From: JBCCFW01 sp039029535
GTDB lineage: Bacteria > Acidobacteriota > JBCCFW01
DNA: 20,282 nt
NCBI GenBank assembly: GCA_039029535.1
Contig: JBCCFW010000146.1
Span: 1 to 20,282 of the forward strand
Direction: 5' to 3'
Part shown: positions 1 to 6,693 of the stretch, in pieces
How positions within the stretch are numbered: position 1 is the first letter of the stretch
How the letters are laid out: the number at the start of each line of letters is the position of its first letter
Made by a program: the position numbers and the translations under genes
Notes under the pieces: generated by a model
What the model saw: the letters and a program-made list of their open reading frames with translations, nothing else
Databases searched by the model: none
Told to the model about the DNA's origin: nothing

Positions 1-38
1 CCAGGTATCATCACAGTCTTCTCCACCGACTTTCACCA

Positions 39-298
39 GTCTCAATCCCCATCGTCGCGGGGAGGGGTCACTGACCACGGTCCTGGCAAGCCACGAGGCT
101 GCAGCGACCCCGAGTCTCAATCCCCATCGTCGCGGGGAGGGGTCACTGACGGACGAAGACGAGAAGAAGGATTCCTGATCCTCACTAGTCTCAATCCCCA
201 TCGTCGCGGGGAGGGGTCACTGACCAGACCTTCCTCAAGGGCAAGGGCTGTGACCCTGGTCGTCTCAATCCCCATCGTCGCGGGGAGGGGTCACTGAC
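39..298 (-). CRISPR. CRISPR array 1 (at least 4 repeats, continues past left edge)
   Basis: Four identical 37-bp repeats lie at 39-75, 114-150, 188-224 and 262-298, with spacers of 38, 37 and 37 nt. Bases 1-38 have the length of a further spacer, so the array probably continues to the left. Read on the minus strand, the repeat begins GTCAGTGACC, contains a TCCCC/GGGGA stem around an 8-nt loop, and ends in ATTGAGAC, the typical kind of 8-nt crRNA 5' handle in Cas6-processed type III systems. Orientation is fixed by the homologous leader at 299-444. The repeat differs from that of array 2 at positions 4, 6, 19 and 20. All four changes are transitions, and none touches the stem or the handle. 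Confidence 0.98.
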
Positions 299-444
299 CT
301 GGGGTCCGTAACCGTCTTTAGACTCTACCACTTGCGGCCCGTGATTTCGCAACCCAGGGGGGGTGTCAATCGTCAGCGTGGTCACAACTCCGAGATGGCG
401 ATCTAAATCCTTTAGAATCAGCGAGTGAGCAGCTTGCAAACCAC
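299..444 (-). promoter_or_regulatory. Leader of CRISPR array 1
   Basis: Read on the minus strand, these 146 nt align with the leader of array 2 (19118-19264) with about 20 mismatches and one single-base length difference, so about 86% identity by hand count. Two inverted repeats stand out. TCTAAA-TCC-TTTAGA lies at 402-416, about 110 bp from the first repeat. TTGCG/CGCAA, at 332-336 and 348-352, sits in a 24-bp block identical in both leaders. TTGCGA followed 17-19 nt later by GGTAGA or TAGAGT is a possible promoter, but a weak match. The adjoining 445-573, up to the end of cas2, shows no gene or repeat that I can support. Confidence 0.88.
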
Positions 445-573
445 CCGCGCCACTTCGCCCCGCCCACTGAAACGCCAATCCCCCATCCCTGCCCCCTAAC
501 GACCCAGACTTCCTCGAAAACATCTCAATTATCGCACGATGGCGATCCCCCACAACCCCCGGCGACGGCCAGC

Positions 574-852
574 TCAGATGATCTCCTCCGGCTGGTCCTC
601 TCGCACCGGCGCAGCCGTCCCGACCAGCAGCGTCCGCTCGCCGCACGAGGCACAAGGACGATAGAACCTCACGGTATCGGTCTCATGGTCGATGATCGTG
701 TCTGCCGCGTCGCGCAGGAAGTCCAGTCCATCGCCATCGGTCTCGCCCTCGAACACCGACCATTGGACTCGATCGAGCACTTTCTCGCAGGCCCGGGCGA
801 ACTTCGTACGGACCGAGCTCTTCGTGATGTCGTAGCAGACGATGAGCCTCAC
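574..852 (-). CDS. cas2: Cas2, CRISPR adaptation protein
   Basis: A 92-residue protein of normal Cas2 length. It opens with the family signature MRLIVCYDI (Asp8 is the usual metal-binding Asp at the end of strand 1) and has VQWSVFEGE at 29-37, the second ferredoxin-fold strand. A CxxC pair sits at 67-70. Cas2 dimerises and bridges two Cas1 dimers to form the spacer integrase. The start is GTG at 852, overlapping the cas1 stop in a GTGA junction, with GGAG seven bases upstream, so it is probably translationally coupled to cas1. It is the last gene of the primase-cas1-cas2 operon and faces the leader of array 1. Confidence 0.95.
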   Translation of the reverse strand: MRLIVCYDITKSSVRTKFARACEKVLDRVQWSVFEGETDGDGLDFLRDAADTIIDHETDTVRFYRPCASCGERTLLVGTAAPVREDQPEEII

Positions 853-1907
853 TCGACTGCTCCGATCGCCCGATACTCCTCCTCCCGACCGAGCAGGACT
901 CTCGCCAGTTGCCGCGCCTGCAACTCGATGAGCTCGGCGAGGGAGTGTCGCTGACCGTCGAGGTAGACCTGTTTCTCCGCCATGCGATCACGCACTGCAC
1001 GGATGACGATGGCCCGCCCTCGGCCGTTGAGGTGCACCACCGGTTCTTCCCGCTCTGCATCGTCCGCGAGGGTCTCGTCTTCAGCCAGGAGCTCCTCCGC
1101 CCGAGGATGCTTGAAGTCAGCACCGGTGAGCTCACCTCGGTTGAAGAGCCGTCGCACGACACGATCCACCACGATCGGCCGGAGCTCCTCCATGAGGTCC
1201 AACGCCAGGCTGGGCCGGCGAGGTGCGGGCTCGTGCAAGAAACTCACTCCCGGGTCGAGACCGACCAACCGCACGGCGCTGTCGCAACGCTCGGTGAGCA
1301 AGGCGTAGCCGAAGCTCAGGCTGGCGTTGATGGGATCCGGGGGCGGACGGTAGCGTCTTCCACGGAAGCTCTCTCCCTGCTCGAGACCCTTGGCGAAGCA
1401 CGACCAGTAGGCACGCGCCGCATTGCCCTCGAGTCCCATGAGGGCCGACTGGCTCTCCGCCTCGGGAACCCGACCCACCAGTCGGCGGAGGCTCAACAAG
1501 CTGCGCTGGATCTCACTATCGCGAAGACCCCGCTGCACTTGCAAGAGCACCCGCCGCTGCTGCCGAATCTTGCCCTCCACGAAAGACCGTGCCAGCGCCA
1601 GACGCCGCGCGGGGTCCACGCTCGCCCGATACTGCGCGAGCACCAGGTCGGGCCGAGGTCCGCGCACTCCGGCGAGCCGACCCCGGTAGCGCCCCATCTT
1701 CGTGAGGAAGACCGTGTCAATCCCCTCGCGAAGCAGGAGGCTCAACACCTCCGATGAGAGGCGTGTCGTTCCGAAGAGCACGACCTGACGCAGCCCAGCG
1801 ATCTTGACCCGTCGCAGCACCTTGCCCCGCAAGCTCACCGCCAGACGCTTGCGGGACAAGATGAGCTCCGACGCCGGGTCAGTGATCAGGAGCCGCTTGG
1901 TCGTCAT
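849..1907 (-). CDS. cas1: Cas1, CRISPR integrase
   Basis: A 352-residue Cas1, the catalytic integrase subunit that inserts prespacers at the leader-proximal repeat. The N-terminal beta domain opens RLLITDPASELILSRKRL (5-22). The helical domain carries the expected metal ligands: Glu160 in GLEGNAAR, His225 in FLHEP, and Asp237/Glu240 in ALDLMEELRP. Their spacing fits characterised Cas1 proteins. I chose the ATG at 1907 because the reading frame upstream is low-complexity sequence lying inside the primase gene and looks nothing like Cas1. This start leaves a 29-nt overlap with the primase 3' end and no clear Shine-Dalgarno, which suggests translational coupling. The protein has no fused reverse transcriptase or Cas4; the partner here is the primase. 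Confidence 0.96.
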   Translation of the reverse strand: MTTKRLLITDPASELILSRKRLAVSLRGKVLRRVKIAGLRQVVLFGTTRLSSEVLSLLLREGIDTVFLTKMGRYRGRLAGVRGPRPDLVLAQYRASVDPARRLALARSFVEGKIRQQRRVLLQVQRGLRDSEIQRSLLSLRRLVGRVPEAESQSALMGLEGNAARAYWSCFAKGLEQGESFRGRRYRPPPDPINASLSFGYALLTERCDSAVRLVGLDPGVSFLHEPAPRRPSLALDLMEELRPIVVDRVVRRLFNRGELTGADFKHPRAEELLAEDETLADDAEREEPVVHLNGRGRAIVIRAVRDRMAEKQVYLDGQRHSLAELIELQARQLARVLLGREEEYRAIGAVE

Positions 1908-3690
1908 GGCTCGAGTGCAAGAACAGGCGAGGCTGCTCGCCCGACTCGTCCAGCGTGAGTCGCCCCTCCGCGAGCTGCCAGCTCCGCTTCCCCTCCCCCT
2001 GCATGAGCTTGATGATCCGAGACCGACACTCCAGAAGCTGATGGTCGATCTCGCTCCGACGCTGCAAGAGTCGACGCAGGCGCTGCACGCTGGGAGGAGA
2101 ACGCACGCCCTCCGATGACAGCGGCGGCTCCTCGCGCAGGTGCAGGACCGGACTCGGATAGTGGTCCGGCGTGGCCTCGAAGACACAGGAACAGTCGACC
2201 CGCGAGGTCAAGCCCGGCAGTCGCTGGCGGATGCGAGCACAGGACATGGGATGCCCGCGCAAGCGCTTGCCCGTGGCCCGCGGCGTGGGGCCATTGCGGC
2301 AAGACGACAACAACGCCTGCACGACTTCCGGCCCCCGCTCGAGATGGCCGAACACGTGAGTGATGACCATCTGGCGATCGTGATCGAGCCTCCGCTCCCG
2401 CTCCGCCTCCTCCGCCAGCGAGCTCAAGACCGGACAACGATCCAGCACGCGCTCGACTTCGGCATCTTGCTCGAGCTCACTCCACTCCGGGTTGAGCTCA
2501 TCCGCAGCGCTCCTCTCCTTCGACGCTTCCAACGCCGACGGCTCCCCTCCCCCACGACCGCCCCCCCGCTCGGGCACGGAGCACTTCGCCTTCCCCGCCG
2601 CCCTCGACCTGCGCACCGGTTCCGGCAAGGACGAGCACGCCCGCTCGAGCTGCTCGGGACTGATGAGTGGGTGAGCGCGGAGCAATTGCCAGGGCTGCCG
2701 GCTCACTCTTCCGCCCGCATCGAGCAAGGTGGAGCGACGACCGTTGCGTCGATGAAGACCGAGAGGCAGCTTGATGAGATTGCCCAGGCCCCCCGACCGC
2801 ACTCGTCCTTGCTTGGGGAAGACCTCCACCGAAAGCTCCGGTGACAAGTGCGTCTCGAGACTCGCCTGCAGTCTTCGTCCCAGACGATGGGCGGTCGGAC
2901 CAGCGAGAGGCCGACTCAGCGGCAGCCACAGGTGACGGCCCTTGAAGCCGCTGTCCTCGAGCAGGGGTCGCAGCTCCAGCTCCAACAAGCGGGCCGCCAG
3001 CGAGAGCAGGGTCTCGTGCACGAGACGCCGACACCGTCGGGCGACCTCGACGTCCCGGCGCGCCTCCTCGAGGGCCCGCCGCCGCAGGTCCAGGTCGACG
3101 GCCAGGAAGGTCACCGTACCGTCCAGTCGCAAGAGGTAGACCCCGAGCGTCTCGTCACCGGCCAGGTGATCCCGCAGGCGGGCGGGCGTGAGCGGCCCAC
3201 GCACGGGCGAGTAGCCACCACGACCGGCCGGGTCGACCCACTGTCGCGCGTGCACGTCCTCCCTCCCACCGAAGATCGAGAGGAAGCGCACGAGGTCGGG
3301 ATCGGACGCCAGCATCGGCGCCGCCTCGGTCGGAGCCTGGGCGAGCTCCGCCTCGCGCCGGTTCGTCGCAGCGATCTCCACGCGGACCTGCTCGAGCTGC
3401 GGCCCTGCTGCACCCGCAACCTCGGCCTCGTGCACGAGCGCGAGGGCCCGGTCGGATCGACCGCCCTCCAGGAGCAACCTCGCCAGGGACGCCCAGGCGA
3501 GGGGCAGCGTGGGCCGACGGCTCGTGACGAGACGCCAGGCCGCCGCTGCCGCCTGCGGCCAGCCGAGCTCCTCGGCCAGCTCCGCCCAGGGAGTGGCATC
3601 GCCGGAAGAGGCCCGCGCCGCAGCGACGAGCGCCCGACAAGCGGCTTCTGGCTCGTCGCGCGCCAACGCCCGGACCTGCTCCGGCGTCAT
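1879..3690 (-). CDS. CRISPR-associated primase-polymerase (CAPP), AEP superfamily
   Basis: A 603-residue protein. Residues 1-120 are alanine-rich helices of TPR-like look. The archaeo-eukaryotic primase core follows: Asp199/Asp201 in FLAVDLDLRR (metal-binding DxD), SGFKGRHLW at 247-255 (SxH-like nucleotide-binding motif), and GNLIKLPLGLHRRNG at 303-317, typical of TOTE-type primases. After a Gly/Arg/Ser linker (about 365-400), the C-terminus has cysteines at 419, 464, 484, 500 and 502, a pattern like the Fe-S or zinc domain of primase large subunits. CAPPs are known next to cas1-cas2 in type III loci, where a role in making or completing spacer DNA is proposed. The ATG at 3690 has GAGAGGTG just upstream. 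It is the first gene of the adaptation operon and overlaps cas1 by 29 nt. Confidence 0.88.
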   Translation of the reverse strand: MTPEQVRALARDEPEAACRALVAAARASSGDATPWAELAEELGWPQAAAAAWRLVTSRRPTLPLAWASLARLLLEGGRSDRALALVHEAEVAGAAGPQLEQVRVEIAATNRREAELAQAPTEAAPMLASDPDLVRFLSIFGGREDVHARQWVDPAGRGGYSPVRGPLTPARLRDHLAGDETLGVYLLRLDGTVTFLAVDLDLRRRALEEARRDVEVARRCRRLVHETLLSLAARLLELELRPLLEDSGFKGRHLWLPLSRPLAGPTAHRLGRRLQASLETHLSPELSVEVFPKQGRVRSGGLGNLIKLPLGLHRRNGRRSTLLDAGGRVSRQPWQLLRAHPLISPEQLERACSSLPEPVRRSRAAGKAKCSVPERGGGRGGGEPSALEASKERSAADELNPEWSELEQDAEVERVLDRCPVLSSLAEEAERERRLDHDRQMVITHVFGHLERGPEVVQALLSSCRNGPTPRATGKRLRGHPMSCARIRQRLPGLTSRVDCSCVFEATPDHYPSPVLHLREEPPLSSEGVRSPPSVQRLRRLLQRRSEIDHQLLECRSRIIKLMQGEGKRSWQLAEGRLTLDESGEQPRLFLHSSHDDQAAPDH

Positions 3691-3806
3691 CGTGTTCACC
3701 TCTCGCGCAGTCACGCTCGGGGAGACGCGCTCCAGCAGGCATGCTGACGCTCCACGTCGAAGTGTCAGCACCCGACACCGGCACCGTCCTCTCATCGGAG
3801 ACCTCC
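3691..3806. promoter_or_regulatory. Divergent intergenic region with a long dyad
   Basis: These 116 bp separate the minus-strand primase-cas1-cas2 operon from the plus-strand crn2-cas6 operon, so they should hold both promoters. A 29-bp imperfect palindrome lies at 3742-3770: outer arms TGCTGAC and GTCAGCA match perfectly, and 10 of 14 base pairs match overall. This is a plausible operator or a transcribed hairpin. A related pair of half-sites (TGCTGAC at 18900-18906, GTCAGGA at 18929-18935) lies upstream of csx1, but with 22 rather than 15 bp between them. I see no convincing -35/-10 boxes. Confidence 0.4.
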
Positions 3807-4145
3807 GTGAAGCAGCCGCGCTACCTGACCAACGCCTTCAGCCTGAACATGCTGGAGGACTGTGCCTCGGCGTCGATCTCGGTCCAGCGGATCGGTCTCG
3901 CGGAAGCCCGCAAGCTCAGCGCGACGACCGAGAGCATCATCGGTCACGCCGACACGGCGCGGGTGGTGTCCCGCGAGCTCGGCCGCGAGGTGCCCGCCCG
4001 TCGGGCGACGGTCACGCTGAGCGCGGGCACGAGCTGCCTCATCGCGCAGTACCGCGGTCCCCGTCTGCCGGAGGGCGCCACCGAGCTCCCCGAGGGTTCC
4101 GAGCTGGCGTGGCTCATGCTGACCGTCGACGAGCTGACTTCATGA
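3807..4145 (+). CDS. crn2: Crn2 ring nuclease (DUF1874 / AcrIII-1 family)
   Basis: A 112-residue protein of the family first known from archaeal viruses as AcrIII-1. Crn2/AcrIII-1 enzymes cut cyclic tetra-adenylate (cA4), switching off CARF effectors. Signatures are RYLTNAFSLNML at 5-16 and IGHADTARVVSRELG at 45-59. With the chosen start the histidine is residue 47, the same number as the catalytic His47 of SIRV1 gp29. An upstream in-frame ATG at 3741 exists, but I prefer the GTG at 3807: GGAG lies six bases before it, the family begins with this beta strand, and the length then fits the usual size of about 115 residues. It stands alone, not fused to Csx1, and leads the operon with cas6 and a CARF RNase, so a host-encoded off switch is likelier than a phage anti-CRISPR. 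Confidence 0.85.
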   Translation: MKQPRYLTNAFSLNMLEDCASASISVQRIGLAEARKLSATTESIIGHADTARVVSRELGREVPARRATVTLSAGTSCLIAQYRGPRLPEGATELPEGSELAWLMLTVDELTS

Positions 4146-4231
4146 CGATCCGGGCTAGACTCGGGGCTCATGAGCGAGAGTGGGTCATCCAGGCCGCCGG
4201 TCGCGAGCCGGTGGTGGGGGTACGCTGATCG

Positions 4232-5083
4232 ATGTCGAGGGATTGGAGTTGGCTGCTCGATGAGCTGAGGGTCACGCGCCTTCGGCTCGAGCTGGCCCCG
4301 CGTCGGCGCTTCCGGCTGCCGTCTCTCCCGGGCTCCATGCTCCGCGGTGCCCTCGGGCACGCCCTGGCCGAGCTCGGCGATGCTCACGACGTCTTGTATC
4401 GCGGGGAGGCCCTCCACCGGGGCCGGCGGGTGAACGTGCCGGGCCCCTACCTTCCCGAGTGGAGGGGTCGCGTCGGGGGCTGGAAGGAAGCGGGCGAGCG
4501 GTATCACCTCGACCTCGTCCTCCTCGGTCAGGCGCGACGCTTTGCCGCCGACATCGCCGTCGCCGCGGGTCGGGCCGCGCCCCGGGGCCTGGGCGAGGAC
4601 CGCGTCCCCCACGACCTCATCACCCGAAGGCTCATCGAGCGACCGGGCGGTACGCCGTTGCGGCAACTCTTGCCGAGCCTGCCGCCCGAGGCGGCCCGCC
4701 GGCTGTGCTTACGCACGCTCACGCCGGTGCGCCTGGCGAAGGGGCACCAGGAGGCCGAGCGGCCCACCTTCGAGCGTCTCTTCGCCCGGTCGGAGCAGCG
4801 GCTGCGTGGGCTCGTGCGCTTTCACGTCGGCGTGGAGCCGCCCGCGCCGGACGTCGAGCTGGCCGAGCGCAGCCGTGCGGTGCGCGTGCAACCCGACTGG
4901 CGCTTCGCGGCGGTCACCAGACAGGCCACTCGTCATGGGCGCCTGAAAGTCGGTGGCTTCCTCGGTCGCCTGGAGCTCGCGGGCGAGCTCACCCCGTTCT
5001 TACCGCTCTTGCAGGCGGTCACCGTGCTCCATCTCGGAGCCAAGTCCACCCTGGGTCACGGACGGGTCGCCATCGCGGCGTGA
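4232..5083 (+). CDS. cas6: Cas6, pre-crRNA processing endoribonuclease
   Basis: A 283-residue RAMP protein. The N-terminal ferredoxin fold carries RLPSLPGSMLRGALGHAL (28-45), and the C-terminal domain ends in the glycine-rich loop HLGAKSTLGHGRVAI (267-281), as in the Cas6 C-terminal domain family. Cas6 cuts repeat RNA at the base of the hairpin, leaving an 8-nt handle, here probably AUUGAGAC. It is the only Cas6 candidate and so should serve both arrays, whose repeats share the stem. The catalytic residues are not identifiable by eye, since Cas6 active sites vary. It begins with ATG at 4232, 86 bp after crn2. CTGACT (4134-4139) and TAGACT (4156-4161) with a 16-bp spacer could be an internal promoter, weakly supported. 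GC content is very high here. Confidence 0.9.
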   Translation: MSRDWSWLLDELRVTRLRLELAPRRRFRLPSLPGSMLRGALGHALAELGDAHDVLYRGEALHRGRRVNVPGPYLPEWRGRVGGWKEAGERYHLDLVLLGQARRFAADIAVAAGRAAPRGLGEDRVPHDLITRRLIERPGGTPLRQLLPSLPPEAARRLCLRTLTPVRLAKGHQEAERPTFERLFARSEQRLRGLVRFHVGVEPPAPDVELAERSRAVRVQPDWRFAAVTRQATRHGRLKVGGFLGRLELAGELTPFLPLLQAVTVLHLGAKSTLGHGRVAIAA

Positions 5084-5118
5084 GCTCGGTGCGTGCCCGT
5101 CCGTCGTGGAGGCGTGTC

Positions 5119-6690
5119 ATGAGTCGGCGTGAAGAGGGCGTGTTGTTTCCCGAGGGCTGTCGGCAGTTCCAGTTGGAGTCCGACGAGGAGTTCGCGGCGA
5201 AGACACGAGAGGAGATCGCGGCGTTACGGGAGCTGGAAGACTTCGACTCAGTCAAGGAGCGGTACGAAGAGACGGTCGCCTGGCGCGAGACCGAACGCGT
5301 GCGACGGACCGCCGTCGCCCGACTCCGCGCCGGTGAGCCCAAGCTCGACTTGATGTTCGTGCCGGTCGGCATCGGTCCTCAGCCTGCGGCACGCGCCGTG
5401 CTCGCCACCCCTGCCGAGAAGTACGTGTTGCTTCACACGGACCGTGACAAGGGCGGCGACATCGGCGCGAAGAAGCTCGAGGAGATGCTGGGCCTGGCCG
5501 GCAGCGAGGTCGACTTCAAGGACATCGGCAGCGGCCGGAATCCGCTCGACATCTACCAGGCGCTCAAGCGCACGTGGGAGACTGAGCACCAACCCGAGAA
5601 CGTGGGTGTCGACATCACGGGCGGCCTGGCTACGATGACCAGCTCCATGGCTCTGGCGGCCTCCACGCTGCCGCGCTGCCGCGTGTTCTACATGGCCTTC
5701 GAGGAGCTGGAGCTCCACCGGTACCGGTACTTCATCGACATCGAGCGACACGAGCTGCCGGATCCGCTCACGGTCTTCGGTGAGCGCGAGCGAGCTCGTG
5801 CCCAGGAGTTGTTCCAGACCGGACAGCACGAGGCAGCCGGTGAGCTCTATCGCCGCCTCAGACAAGGCCGGCAGGAGGATGGCCTTCGCGAAGACCTGGC
5901 GCGGGCTTACGGCCTCCTGGAGAGCATGGACTTCGGGCGTGCGGCGAAGAAGCTCGAGAATCTCTGCGAGAGCCTCGAGCGGGTCCATGAGCAGGTCCCC
6001 GAACTGCGTGGTGACCAGCTCGTCGACAAGAGGCACCTCGTGAGACTCAACGCAGAGGGGGCTCGGCGCCTGAGCTGCATCGTCGGCAGGAAGACTGAGT
6101 ACGATCCCCTGCATGAAGGGCAGTCGCTTGCTCAGGACGAGTTGCTCGACTTCATCGAGCACCTGCTCGCCAAGTCGAGTCGAAGGATGGCGAACGCCGA
6201 CTACGACGTCGCCGCGCTCCTGGCGTATCGCGCCCTCGAGGCAACCATCCAGAGGCGACTTGCGCTCCGGGCCGGGATCACTGCGAATGACCTCGACTGG
6301 AGTCGACTGATCTCAATGTGCGAGCTCGACCTGGACGCCCTGCTCCAGGCTCAGGCGAGGGTCGCGTCTCGACCTGAATTCGCCCTGGACCAGAAGGCCC
6401 TCCCCACCTCCGCTGGCAGCTCGCTGGCCTACACCATCCTTGCAGCAGCCTTCCCCGACGACCTGGCCAAGCCGCGGCCGGACAAGCACGAGGAGTTCGT
6501 CCACGCCAGCACGGCGCGCAATCGGAGCGTGCTCGCACACGGGCTCCGCAAGACGGAGAGCAACGCGGCCGACAAGCTCCTGAAGACGGCTCGGCACTAC
6601 TTCCACCGCCTCTGTGAGATCGAGGGGGTCTCGGTTGACGAACGCGAGGAGCTGAAGGACCGCCACGAGCTGATCGTGCTGGAGGGTTGA
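5119..6690 (+). CDS. Cas02710 (TIGR02710) family CARF-HEPN protein
   Basis: A 523-residue putative cyclic-oligoadenylate-activated ribonuclease. The CARF domain has LDLMFVPVGIGPQPA at 76-90, KYVLLHTDRD at 101-110, and the family hallmark VGVDITGGLATMTSSMALAA at 162-181. The C-terminal half is helical and HEPN-like: DYDVAALLAYRALEATIQRR at 361-380 and ARNRSVLAHG at 466-475. In that last motif Arg467 to His474 fits R-x6-H, and Arg469 to His474 also reads R-x4-H; both lie in the accepted HEPN range. I chose the ATG at 5119 because GGAGG lies just upstream and the frame before it is cas6 antisense-like noise. It follows cas6 by 35 bp and precedes the ATPase gene by 3 bp. Family knowledge implies activation by Cas10-made cOA; the ring size it recognises cannot be read from sequence. 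Confidence 0.88.
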   Translation: MSRREEGVLFPEGCRQFQLESDEEFAAKTREEIAALRELEDFDSVKERYEETVAWRETERVRRTAVARLRAGEPKLDLMFVPVGIGPQPAARAVLATPAEKYVLLHTDRDKGGDIGAKKLEEMLGLAGSEVDFKDIGSGRNPLDIYQALKRTWETEHQPENVGVDITGGLATMTSSMALAASTLPRCRVFYMAFEELELHRYRYFIDIERHELPDPLTVFGERERARAQELFQTGQHEAAGELYRRLRQGRQEDGLREDLARAYGLLESMDFGRAAKKLENLCESLERVHEQVPELRGDQLVDKRHLVRLNAEGARRLSCIVGRKTEYDPLHEGQSLAQDELLDFIEHLLAKSSRRMANADYDVAALLAYRALEATIQRRLALRAGITANDLDWSRLISMCELDLDALLQAQARVASRPEFALDQKALPTSAGSSLAYTILAAAFPDDLAKPRPDKHEEFVHASTARNRSVLAHGLRKTESNAADKLLKTARHYFHRLCEIEGVSVDEREELKDRHELIVLEG

Positions 6691-6693
6691 GAC

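Noticed and set aside
191..655. Open frame over array 1, its leader and the end of cas2
   Set aside because: It crosses the repeats and leader, overlaps cas2 and has no ribosome site or recognisable domain.
1908..2186. Upstream N-terminal extension of cas1
   Set aside because: The extension is Arg/Ser/Cys-rich shadow sequence inside the primase gene; Cas1 homology begins at the ATG at 1907.
3741..3806. Longer version of the ring nuclease starting at 3741
   Set aside because: It would add 22 residues not typical of the family and run through the dyad. The GTG at 3807 has a ribosome site and gives the usual length and His47 numbering.
3509..4228. Plus-strand open frame spanning the divergent promoter and crn2 in another frame
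   Set aside because: It overlaps two well-supported genes, is Arg/Ala/Gly-rich without motifs, and arises from high GC content.
4459..5118. 220-residue N-terminal extension of the Cas02710 protein
   Set aside because: It overlaps cas6 in another frame and reads as low-complexity sequence; a strong GGAGG precedes the ATG at 5119.
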